A stretch of 44,393 nt of DNA from a virus. The stretch is from positions 1 through 44,393 of the IMG/VR virus record IMGVR_UViG_3300010430_000117; one strand, 5' to 3'. Position numbers and translations under genes: made by a program. The notes below the pieces were generated by a model that was not told where the DNA came from, did not search any database, and saw nothing but the letters and a program-made list of their open reading frames with translations. Shown in pieces: positions 38,652-44,393 of the stretch; within the stretch, counting starts at the first letter, position 1, and the number at the start of each line of letters is the position of its first letter.

Positions 38652-40361
38652 ATGTCATTCTGCGATACGGACATAACATTAGATTGTTCTACTTGTTATG
38701 AAATAGAGCAATCAGATTGTAACGACATTATAATCAGTGGTGGGTTAACTCCTGCCACTGTTTATTGGCTTATCTGTTATGATAAGTTTGGTAAGCGTTA
38801 TGATAATCAGGTAACTGTTGCTGGTGATGGTTCTTTCACCATTGACATCTCTAATTATCCAGAGGCTTTATTTAATCCTTATGCTGGTGATTTTCAGTTC
38901 ATCTTAACAGTTGACCAGAATAATATTGAAAGGGTTAATTTTAGCATATCATCCACTACCTATAATTGCATAGTAGCTAATTGGACGGTTACTTGTTGCG
39001 ATAGTTCCACTTACACACCACCAACAGCTTGTGAGAAGTTATTACAAACACTTTCTACGAGTGAAAAGAATGAGTGTATTTTACCTATTTATGACTTCGC
39101 TGATACGGATGTTCAGTCAAATGTAACATCAGGTCAACAAGTAGACTTAATAGCTTGGCTTTGTGTTTTTGGTTCTAATCCTTCCGTAGCTATTAGCACG
39201 GATGTAGACACTTTAGATTACGGGGATGTTGTAGCAATTACTTTAACACCTTCAGATATAACCCCAACGAATTACACGTTTATACTTCAGCATGGAGACG
39301 GAAGTGGTTTATATCACTACATTAATCAAGCAGGAGACACTTATAACTGGCATGTTCACCATGTAGGGGATATGGACTTGTGGGGCTATTGTGATGATGG
39401 TACGGATAGTGCTTCAGTTATAACTAAAAAAACTATCACCGTTAATGGATTGTGGTTCAATGACTATACTCCTTTAATGGGAATTTCGACCCAATTAAGA
39501 GACGGAAACTTCTCTAATCCATTAGTCAGAATACGAGAGGCAGGGGCTAATATGGAAGCCGATTTTAATTATGATAGCAGTTATGAAATTGGGTTAACCT
39601 CGATAGCTGAAAACTCAACAGGAGGTGCAAGTGATGGTGATACTCTTACTACTTTCGTAGGTGCAAATGATGGTTTTGTTTCTAAGGCGTATTCACAAGA
39701 AAACAATTATGTAGCTTATCAGACTGTTCTAAGCAAGCAACCCAAGATAGTGAATGCGGGTGCAATGATTACCCAAACTAAGAACGCTATTGAATACCTA
39801 GCGGCTAATGGTACAGACTTGTTTGTATTTGAGAATGAAATAGTAGCTACTGACTTTCAATCTTTAGATGATAATATTACAATATTTGGATGGTTTTACC
39901 CTTATTCAGTTGCGGGGACTTCAGCAAATTGGTACGCTAAATACACCGCAGTTGAATTAAGAGTTTTAGGAGGAGGTTCAGCAAACATTCCTTTTAATAT
40001 TGGTATTGATAATTCTAAATTGTTTGTGGGATGTTCAGACAATTACATTACAGGCTCGGATAGGATGTTTTCAACAGCTACCTTGTCTGTAAACACCCTT
40101 TATAAGTGGGCGGTTAAGTTCACAGGAAACGAGGTTAAGATATTTATAGATACTGGATTAGATAATACCATAACAACAACAGCAACGGGCGCAAGAAACG
40201 TAGGTACAAATTTATCTAACATGACTATCGGGTGTAGATCAAGGGACGGAGGTCAAGACGACCGAGACCACTTTGACGGCTTAATGATTGACAAGCCAGT
40301 TATTTATAACTCTTCTCTAAGTGACGCTAATATAGTTGACATTCTAACTAATTTGATATGA
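38652..40361 (+). CDS. Large adhesin with PKD/Ig-like, arabinofuranosidase-B-like and LamG-like parts, 569 aa
   Basis: Likely virion protein that meets host glycans. Residues 1-140 are Cys-rich beta strands; about 175-265 resembles a PKD/Ig-like domain (VDTLDYGDVVAITLTPSDI, then FILQHGDGSG and YNWHVHHVGD). About 290-395 matches the phage 'VRxSS...YDQSGNGxxATQ...QPKIVNAG' module kin to arabinofuranosidase B (TTFVGANDGFVSKAYSQE, SKQPKIVNAGAMITQ), and the rest to a LamG/concanavalin fold (DDNITIFGWFYPYS ... YKWAVKFTGNEVKIFIDTG). No catalytic residues can be confirmed. Confidence 0.65.
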   Translation: MSFCDTDITLDCSTCYEIEQSDCNDIIISGGLTPATVYWLICYDKFGKRYDNQVTVAGDGSFTIDISNYPEALFNPYAGDFQFILTVDQNNIERVNFSISSTTYNCIVANWTVTCCDSSTYTPPTACEKLLQTLSTSEKNECILPIYDFADTDVQSNVTSGQQVDLIAWLCVFGSNPSVAISTDVDTLDYGDVVAITLTPSDITPTNYTFILQHGDGSGLYHYINQAGDTYNWHVHHVGDMDLWGYCDDGTDSASVITKKTITVNGLWFNDYTPLMGISTQLRDGNFSNPLVRIREAGANMEADFNYDSSYEIGLTSIAENSTGGASDGDTLTTFVGANDGFVSKAYSQENNYVAYQTVLSKQPKIVNAGAMITQTKNAIEYLAANGTDLFVFENEIVATDFQSLDDNITIFGWFYPYSVAGTSANWYAKYTAVELRVLGGGSANIPFNIGIDNSKLFVGCSDNYITGSDRMFSTATLSVNTLYKWAVKFTGNEVKIFIDTGLDNTITTTATGARNVGTNLSNMTIGCRSRDGGQDDRDHFDGLMIDKPVIYNSSLSDANIVDILTNLI

Positions 40362-40555
40362 TACTACCATTTAACAGTAAAGAAGAAGCCGTAGAAAGGT
40401 CAAGGCAGGAGGCTGAAAAGCAACGGTGTGACATGGTCAATACCAAATATTATTGGGGTTGGAGTGATGACGATAATGAAAACTATTATTTGATTATTCC
40501 TAAAGGTGACGAAGGTTTACTAACAAAAAAAGAAATTGCAAGACTTGAAGATTAA
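40358..40555 (+). CDS. Small acidic hypothetical protein, 65 aa
   Basis: ATGA overlap with the adhesin. FNSKEEAVERSRQEAEKQ helix, then YYWGWSDDDNENYYLIIP, a beta-hairpin-like stretch. Found between adhesin and holin-like gene; unknown role. Confidence 0.6.
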   Translation: MILPFNSKEEAVERSRQEAEKQRCDMVNTKYYWGWSDDDNENYYLIIPKGDEGLLTKKEIARLED

Positions 40556-40568
40556 ATATTACTAAAAA

Positions 40569-40796
40569 ATGGAAGCAATAATAGAGGGTTTATTAAATTA
40601 CGGAATGAGTGGGATTGTAATAGCAATCCTATTATATTATTTAAATAAATTGACCACAATACATAGAGACGAGAGAAAGGAATGGGCTGATGCCAACAAT
40701 AGGCATGTAGAAAAATTTAGTCAGGTTATTAAAGATAATACAAAAGCTTTAACAGAAATGAGAAGTGATGTTAGGGATAATAAATGTAAAGCATAA
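40569..40796 (+). CDS. Holin-like protein (BhlA/UviB type), 75 aa
   Basis: One N-terminal membrane span (GMSGIVIAILLYYLNKL, about 13-29) followed by a charged helical tail with Arg, Asp and Lys, which is the usual layout of BhlA/UviB holins. Near the endolysin gene (42282) it would open the inner membrane at lysis. The family is called from topology alone. Confidence 0.55.
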   Translation: MEAIIEGLLNYGMSGIVIAILLYYLNKLTTIHRDERKEWADANNRHVEKFSQVIKDNTKALTEMRSDVRDNKCKA

Positions 40797-40883
40797 GTGC
40801 AGTTACAGGAATAGATATATGGAAAGCTGTTGTCGACAAAATCAACAAAGCAAGAGAGGATAAACTTGGTTAAAAAGAAATCA

Positions 40884-40891
40884 TATCTTTG
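40884..40891 (+). promoter_or_regulatory. -7 box (TATCTTTG) before the exonuclease gene
   Basis: Exact TAnnTTTG, 48 bases before ATG 40939. The RNA would pass through the first copy of the 15-base repeat (40907-40921). Confidence 0.6.
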
Positions 40892-40906
40892 ATAGAACAC
40901 CCAAAG

Positions 40907-40954
40907 TGATACATAAACGTCCTCTTTAAAAAGACTAAATGATACATAAACGTC
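40907..40954. repeat. 15-bp direct repeat that duplicates the start of the exonuclease gene
   Basis: TGATACATAAACGTC occurs at 40907-40921 and 40940-40954. The second copy is the beginning of the gene (ATG 40939); the first has GTG in the same place and soon meets a stop. Confidence 0.7.
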
Positions 40955-41712
40955 TATTTTTCGACCTCGAAACATCAATGACTTTAGCTTGGGTATGGAG
41001 GACGGGAAAGCAATATGTAGGCGCACATCAAATAGTTGAGGGAACAAAGATAATCTCAGCTCATTGGGGTTGGGAAGGTTCAGATGAAGTTTTTAATGTA
41101 GATTGGGGGCTTAAAAAGCAATGCGATAAGAAGCTGTTAAAAGTACTTATCAAAGAAATGGAAAAGGCAGATGAAATCATTTACCATAATGGAGATAGAT
41201 TTGATTTAAAATGGGTACGTTCTAGAGCTATGTTTCATGGCTTAGAAATGTTGCCAAGCTATAAGAGTATTGACACTTACAAAATCGCTAAGTCATATCT
41301 TAATTTACCGTCTTATTCACTTAAAGAAATCTGCAAGTATTACGGTTTGACTTCTAAATTAGATAGCAACGGAGCGCAAACATGGTACGATGTGCAGTTT
41401 AATAAAAGTCAAGAAGCATTAGACCATCTTTTGTATTATGGAGATGGTGATATTACAAGTCTTAAAGAAGTGTTTTATAAATTTAACCCGTATATTAAAA
41501 GAAGTACTCATTATTCTGTACTGTCAGGTGGTGATAAGTGGGAATGCCCAGAATGTACTTCTAATCAAGTGAAAGTTCATGGTAATTTTTATACAGCAAT
41601 GGGAACGCAACAAAAGAGAATGAAATGTAAGTCATGCGGAATTACTTATAAAATATCAATGAAATCATTTACCGATTATTTGCAATGGAAGATAAAGGAC
41701 AACCAAATTTAA
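40939..41712 (+). CDS. DnaQ/RNase H-like 3'-5' exonuclease with a zinc ribbon, 257 aa
   Basis: Degrades or proofreads nucleic acid ends. Exo I FFDLETS (D9, E11), exo II HNGDRFDLKWV (D89), exo III YGDGDITSLKE (D171): the acidic residues of the DEDD family, of the YprB/DNA-polymerase-B exonuclease type. C-terminal CPEC (203-206) and CKSC (230-233) form a zinc ribbon, an added nucleic-acid-binding part. It stands alone in the lysis half with its own promoter. No polymerase domain. Confidence 0.8.
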   Translation: MIHKRLFFDLETSMTLAWVWRTGKQYVGAHQIVEGTKIISAHWGWEGSDEVFNVDWGLKKQCDKKLLKVLIKEMEKADEIIYHNGDRFDLKWVRSRAMFHGLEMLPSYKSIDTYKIAKSYLNLPSYSLKEICKYYGLTSKLDSNGAQTWYDVQFNKSQEALDHLLYYGDGDITSLKEVFYKFNPYIKRSTHYSVLSGGDKWECPECTSNQVKVHGNFYTAMGTQQKRMKCKSCGITYKISMKSFTDYLQWKIKDNQI

Positions 41713-41978
41713 GATACTTATATTGGGATGACTGGATGTCTACACACTCTGTAAAATCTAAGCTAAAAGGTGAGGAGTTGACTAAGTACCATACCAATAA
41801 ATCAGTCAAGAGTAGGATAGATAAACTACTCCATGACAATCATTTATTACAGCAAGAGATTTGCAAGAGTACCACTAAAGAAGAAAAGGAACAGATAAAC
41901 AAGGAATGTGAAAAGATATTACAGAAAATTAAGGATATTGAGCCTAACTTTTTTAATTCAATAGATGCTGATATTTAG
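41685..41978 (+). CDS. Hypothetical protein, 97 aa
   Basis: Overlaps the exonuclease end by 28 bases, so likely coupled to it. DDWMSTHSVKSKLKGEELTKYH, then a coiled-coil-like helix (KEEKEQINKECEKILQKIKD). Possibly works together with the exonuclease. No family recognised. Confidence 0.6.
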   Translation: MEDKGQPNLRYLYWDDWMSTHSVKSKLKGEELTKYHTNKSVKSRIDKLLHDNHLLQQEICKSTTKEEKEQINKECEKILQKIKDIEPNFFNSIDADI

Positions 41979-41980
41979 CT

Positions 41981-42047
41981 TAATTCTGGAGTGAGAATTA
42001 GTTAATCCCAACACTAACACACCTTTACGGTCATAATGTTGGTTTTT
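41981..42047 (+). terminator. Hairpin and probable terminator after the exonuclease pair
   Basis: TAATTCT (41981-41987) pairs with AGAATTA (41994-42000), loop of six. Then CCAACA (42008-42013) pairs with TGTTGG (42037-42042), followed by five T. The second loop is long (23 bases), so this terminator may be weak. Confidence 0.5.
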
Positions 42048-42075
42048 ACTTTCATTTTATACCTTTAAAAAACAT

Positions 42076-42083
42076 TATCTTTG
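42076..42083 (+). promoter_or_regulatory. -7 box (TATCTTTG) of the lysis genes, leaderless
   Basis: Exact TAnnTTTG that ends four bases before ATG 42088. The same spacing as at 33549 makes a leaderless mRNA likely. Confidence 0.65.
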
Positions 42084-42087
42084 TAGG

Positions 42088-42285
42088 ATGAAATATACAG
42101 TAGACACAATTAATAAGACAATCGAGTTTGAGGGTGAACTAACTTCAAGTGAAGTTAAAAGCCTTTTAAAGAAGTATGAGGGGTATAAATTGGTGACAAT
42201 GCCGAATTACCCAACGTATGAAATAAATTGTGGTACTGATTTATTTAAAAAATTAGAAACCGTATTTGATAACTGCACACAATGA
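42088..42285 (+). CDS. Small hypothetical protein before the endolysin, 65 aa
   Basis: Probably translated from a leaderless mRNA. KYTVDTINKTIEFEGELTSSE is a beta hairpin, then a helix (VKSLLKKYEGYKL) and a strand region. Its stop overlaps the endolysin start (ATGA), so it might be a lysis-control protein. No family recognised. Confidence 0.6.
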   Translation: MKYTVDTINKTIEFEGELTSSEVKSLLKKYEGYKLVTMPNYPTYEINCGTDLFKKLETVFDNCTQ

Positions 42286-42662
42286 ACTGGAACGACTACC
42301 CAAATTTTAGCAAGTCAGAATTTGACTGCAAGCATACAGGTGAAAACGAAATGAAGCCCGAATTTATGTCTAAGCTTCAAGAGTTAAGGGATAGATACGG
42401 TAAGTCTATGCGTATTACTTCGGGATATAGAGATAAGACACACCCGATAGAAGTTAAAAAAACGGTATCAGGAGCGCATACAAGCGGTAAGGCAGCAGAT
42501 ATAGCAGTAGATAGGGGAAACGCTTACCAAGTGTTAAAGATAGCCTTAGAATTAGGCTTTACGGGAATAGGAATACAACAGAAAGGTTCTGGTAGGTTTA
42601 TTCATTTAGACACGATTGAGAATAATTCTAGTCAGCCTCGCCCGTCTATTTGGAGTTATTAA
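42282..42662 (+). CDS. Endolysin, M15 peptidase (VanY-like, Peptidase_M15_3), 126 aa
   Basis: Cuts the peptide bridges of peptidoglycan at the end of infection. ITSGYRDKTHP (45-55), SGAHTSGKAADIAV with H66 and D73, and RFIHLD with H109 are the zinc ligands of the M15 family; IGIQQKGSGR precedes the last. Length is usual for the single-domain phage forms, with no signal peptide and no binding domain, so it needs a holin for release. ATGA overlap with the gene before. Confidence 0.92.
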   Translation: MNWNDYPNFSKSEFDCKHTGENEMKPEFMSKLQELRDRYGKSMRITSGYRDKTHPIEVKKTVSGAHTSGKAADIAVDRGNAYQVLKIALELGFTGIGIQQKGSGRFIHLDTIENNSSQPRPSIWSY

Positions 42663-42670
42663 ATAATTAC

Positions 42671-42678
42671 TATATTTG
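42671..42678 (+). promoter_or_regulatory. -7 box (TATATTTG) of a short RNA
   Basis: Exact TAnnTTTG just after the endolysin stop. The transcript would run about 70 bases to the terminator at 42725, passing a perfect 7-bp hairpin (TACAAAG with CTTTGTA, 42688-42710 or so). Confidence 0.55.
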
Positions 42679-42724
42679 AAACCTATTACAAAGTTTCGCC
42701 GCTTTGTATTTGGCAATTGAACGG

Positions 42725-42753
42725 AAAGCCTCACTTTAATCGGTGGGGCTTTT
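42725..42753 (+). terminator. Terminator after the endolysin
   Basis: AAAGCCTCAC (42725-42734) pairs with GTGGGGCTTT (42743-42752), one T-G pair, followed by T. Shares its loop TTAATCGGT with the capsid terminator at 35774. It may end the endolysin mRNA or the short RNA from 42671. Confidence 0.8.
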
Positions 42754-42771
42754 AAACCTAAAAAATTAATC

Positions 42772-43008
42772 ATGGCAAAAAAAATATTTTTAGTAGAAAT
42801 AGAATTTACAGGAGTTGACCAATGGTATGTTAAAGATGGTGAACCGTTATACGCTAATGGTGATAGTGTAATAATTCCAGTAATGACAAATAACGCTTAC
42901 AACGCTAAAAGGAAAGTAGATAATAGTTTTTGTGGTTCTGAATATCCATCATTTAATATTAAGAGCGTGGAGAAATGTGATGAATTTTTATTCAAGCCTA
43001 TATTATAA
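42772..43008 (+). CDS. Hypothetical protein, 78 aa
   Basis: ATG 42772 after an A-rich spacer (aaacctaaaaaattaatc), just past the terminator, so it depends on read-through or on RNA from 42671. Beta-rich: KKIFLVEIEFTGVDQWYVKD, then SVIIPVMTNNAYNAKRKV. No family recognised. Confidence 0.6.
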   Translation: MAKKIFLVEIEFTGVDQWYVKDGEPLYANGDSVIIPVMTNNAYNAKRKVDNSFCGSEYPSFNIKSVEKCDEFLFKPIL

Positions 43009-43015
43009 AAAACAC

Positions 43016-43023
43016 TACCTTTG
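43016..43023 (+). promoter_or_regulatory. -7 box (TACCTTTG) of a short RNA
   Basis: Exact TAnnTTTG in the gap after the small gene; RNA would reach the terminator at 43059-43092 after about 60 bases. Confidence 0.5.
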
Positions 43024-43058
43024 TAATTCATTCGGGCGGCTATCCCTTTATAAAAATT

Positions 43059-43092
43059 CCTCATTCCATTTGTTTGGTTTGGGGTTTTTTTT
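43059..43092 (+). terminator. Terminator upstream of the non-coding RNA
   Basis: CCTCA (43059-43063) pairs with TGGGG (43080-43084), inner CCA with TGG, then eight T (43085-43092). It separates the small RNA from the next transcript. Confidence 0.65.
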
Positions 43093-43093
43093 A

Positions 43094-43101
43094 TATCTTT
43101 A
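43094..43101 (+). promoter_or_regulatory. Likely -7 box (TATCTTTA) of the structured RNA
   Basis: TATCTTTA overlaps the end of the T-run of the terminator; the first transcribed base would be about 43106. Same box as at 5835. Confidence 0.5.
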
Positions 43102-43410
43102 CCACAAATAAATGCGGGGTTACCACAGATTGACCGCTAAAAGGCTAGCCGTCTGAAAACAAGCTCAATCTTTATAAGTTTATAAACCCTATTCTCGGCA
43201 ATGTCGTCAAGGGTACAACCGAGCATAAAAGTCATGGCGTAGTTGAACGCTGATTAAAGTAAAGGGGGTTTTAGGTGCAAACTAGGTGAATAAAGAAAAG
43301 CCTACTAGCGAAAGATAGAAGTTCAACAAAACCTTTTTAGGTATTTCTATCGGGGGATGACTAAAACTAATAGGCTTGCTAAAACAGGGATGACTGTAAT
43401 ACCCTTGTTA
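43102..43410 (+). ncRNA. Structured non-coding RNA, about 300 nt, unknown class
   Basis: No gene fits this stretch. It has many possible helices: AGATTGA (43127-43133) with TCAATCT (43165-43171); ACCCT (43186-43190) with AGGGT (43210-43214) interlocked with CTCGG (43194-43198) and CCGAG (43219-43223), a pseudoknot; GCGT (43237-43240) with ACGC (43247-43250); AAGCCTA (43298-43304) with TAGGCTT (43371-43377); inside it GATAGAA (43314-43320) with TTCTATC (43345-43351) and ACCT/AGGT (43331-43342). GTTGAAC (43242-43248) could also pair with GTTCAAC (43321-43327). It has its own promoter and an upstream terminator. It does not read as tmRNA, RNase P or a group I intron. The 3' end is uncertain. Confidence 0.65.
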
Positions 43411-43465
43411 TGTTTGTTTGAATAAAAAAACTAATTTTACAAAATATGCAAAAGTTGCACATACC

Positions 43466-44086
43466 ATGAAAGAGCGTTTAATATACTTTGCGATAATACT
43501 AGGCTTAATCATTCTATTAGTACTTCAAAGAGAATGCACACCACCACCTCAAACAAAGTATGTAACGACATCAGACACTACAATAACACCAAAGGAAGTA
43601 AAAGGAAGTGATACACTCATAAACATACCAATAGATACTACCAAAGAATTTAACCAAGATTTATCAGCACTACCCGAAATATTAATTGACACGCTTTATA
43701 TTGATACCACTCCTATTTTAGTTGTAGATACTCAAGCTATAATACAAATGTTCCTAGACACTAACATTCAGAAATCAGCATATTCAGATAGTTCACTAAC
43801 TATTGACTTTGAAGACTGGATTACACAAAATAGAATAATAAGACGAGAATTAGAATACACCTTTAATTATAGTGATACTACCATCCACAACAATATCGTC
43901 CAAAAACAACGTGCCAAATGGTTTATTGGTGGAATGTTAAGTGGTGGTAAGAATACACTAGGCGTTACACCTCAACTCTACATCTTAACAAGAAAAGACC
44001 ACCTTTATCATGTAGGCACTAACCTACTAGAAGAGCAGCCAAATCTATCTGTTGGCATCGGTTGGAAGCTTCGTTTTAAACGCTAA
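43466..44086 (+). CDS. Membrane-anchored periplasmic protein, possible spanin-like, 206 aa
   Basis: ATG 43466 gives MKERLIYFAIILGLIILLVLQ, one N-terminal membrane span, then a Cys and a Pro/Thr-rich part (CTPPPQTKYVTTSDTT) and a long periplasmic region; TTG 43418 would add 16 residues without purpose. The end (NLSVGIGWKLRFKR) looks like a beta-strand terminus of outer-membrane type. Lies near holin and endolysin, so it may help outer-membrane disruption, but there is no clear spanin coiled coil. Confidence 0.55.
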   Translation: MKERLIYFAIILGLIILLVLQRECTPPPQTKYVTTSDTTITPKEVKGSDTLINIPIDTTKEFNQDLSALPEILIDTLYIDTTPILVVDTQAIIQMFLDTNIQKSAYSDSSLTIDFEDWITQNRIIRRELEYTFNYSDTTIHNNIVQKQRAKWFIGGMLSGGKNTLGVTPQLYILTRKDHLYHVGTNLLEEQPNLSVGIGWKLRFKR

Positions 44087-44187
44087 TTCGTGCTTAAAAT
44101 CAAAATAATTTAAAAAAAGATTAACTTTTATTTGGATTATATAAATATATAATTGTATATTTGTCGGGAACTTAAAAACTAAAAGAA
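44087..44187. other. 101-base AT-rich gap with the main early promoter
   Basis: Very AT-rich, with no ORF. Holds the promoter described at 44131-44163 and, before it, an A/T tract (44108-44127) that may help polymerase binding. Confidence 0.6.
44131..44163 (+). promoter_or_regulatory. Strong early promoter (-33 TTTG, -7 TATATTTG)
   Basis: TTTG at 44131-44134 and TATATTTG at 44156-44163, 21 bases apart, match both boxes of the Bacteroidota sigma-70 promoter. It lies 24 bases before ATG 44188. This is the best two-box promoter in the genome and should start the early operon that continues past the join into base 1 onward. Confidence 0.75.
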
Positions 44188-44393
44188 ATGGAATTTGAAT
44201 TTGCAAAGTACACAGAAATCACAGAATTATACAAAAAGCATAGCTTATCATTGCAAGATGGTGACGGATATATAAGGTTCTTTATATGCCCAGATGTGCA
44301 TACGTTTTGGTTGGCTAGAGTTATTGAAGGATTTAACGAAAGTTATGAAAAAGAAGAAGGCTCATTTTTAATTGAGCGAAACAATATTGAAAA
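44188..44393 (+). CDS. 5' part of the first early gene, continuing at base 1
   Basis: ATG 44188 after an A-rich spacer (ttaaaaactaaaagaa). The frame runs off the end; through the circular join it stops at 271 (117 residues in all). The N-terminal part MEFEFAKYTEITELYKKHSL is helical, and VHTFWLARVIEGF follows. Function unknown. Confidence 0.8.
   Translation, partial: MEFEFAKYTEITELYKKHSLSLQDGDGYIRFFICPDVHTFWLARVIEGFNESYEKEEGSFLIERNNIE
44271..44393. repeat. Right copy of the 123-bp terminal direct repeat
   Basis: Identical to bases 1-123; see the left copy. Confidence 0.93.

Noticed and set aside
40793-40873. Open frame of 26 codons after the holin-like gene (reads ISAVTGIDIW...)
   Set aside because: The only in-frame ATG (40784) is followed at once by TAA, and no other start codon is suitable; may be a gene remnant.
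43102-43410. tmRNA, RNase P RNA or group I intron for the 43 kb RNA
   Set aside because: No tRNA-like ends or tag reading frame, no P4 consensus of RNase P, and no clear group I core (P7 and guanosine site).
1-44393. tRNA genes, CRISPR arrays, integrase, insertion sequences
   Set aside because: Looked for cloverleaf-like segments, regular spaced repeats and transposase or integrase motifs on both strands; none seen.

Overview
This window is the essentially complete genome of a tailed phage (siphovirus type, inferred from a 766-residue tape-measure protein) that infects a Bacteroidota host, probably a flavobacterium. The first 123 bases recur exactly as the last 123, so the contig closes into a circle of about 44,270 bp, and the gene starting at 44188 continues across the junction to 271. 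The host group is inferred from AT-rich DNA, from the lack of clear Shine-Dalgarno sites (starts sit after A-rich tracts), and from many copies of the Bacteroidota -7 promoter box TAnnTTTG (for example at 11508, 15116, 24973, 33549, 40884, 42076, 42671, 43016, 44156). I see no integrase, CRISPR array or tRNA gene.

Layout. (1) 44188 through 11503: early and replication genes in overlapping chains. Many are small unknowns, followed by an SSB-like protein, a Rad52/Sak-type annealing protein, a RecE-like nuclease, NinG, a DNA adenine methyltransferase, a replication initiator-like protein with a structured leader, and a DnaB-like helicase. Two NUMOD4-HNH homing endonuclease genes have invaded this part (4746, 10689). 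(2) 11508-24972: terminase small and large subunits, a group of small and membrane proteins, tape measure, tail proteins, a glycosyltransferase, portal and a MuF-like head protein. (3) 25139-33046: an HNH-related gene, then a sugar cassette with GDP-L-fucose synthase, GDP-mannose 4,6-dehydratase, several glycosyltransferases (one interrupted by an amber codon), two methyltransferases and one embedded structural protein. (4) 33047-33560: a small minus-strand island with a ribbon-helix-helix protein and a zinc protein, facing a divergent promoter. (5) 33561-40361: scaffold, major capsid protein, neck and tail-completion proteins, probable tail tube, and a large glycan-binding adhesin. (6) 40358-44086: holin-like protein, exonuclease, M15 endolysin, small genes, a structured non-coding RNA of about 300 nt, and a membrane-anchored protein.

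How it works together. Recombination and replication genes form one early transcript. The structural genes are split into two blocks, with tail genes between terminase and portal. The glycan genes interrupt these blocks and are cotranscribed with them. This suggests that the phage makes GDP-fucose and a methylated glycan during virion assembly, either to decorate its own particle or to change the host surface; the sequence alone does not say which.

Most notable: the phage-encoded GDP-fucose, glycosyltransferase and methyltransferase cassette; two homing endonuclease insertions that seem to carry replacement ends for the genes they enter; the non-coding RNA at about 43102-43410 and a pseudoknot leader at 5845-5973; and the minus-strand island with a near-perfect inverted repeat around its small zinc-protein gene.
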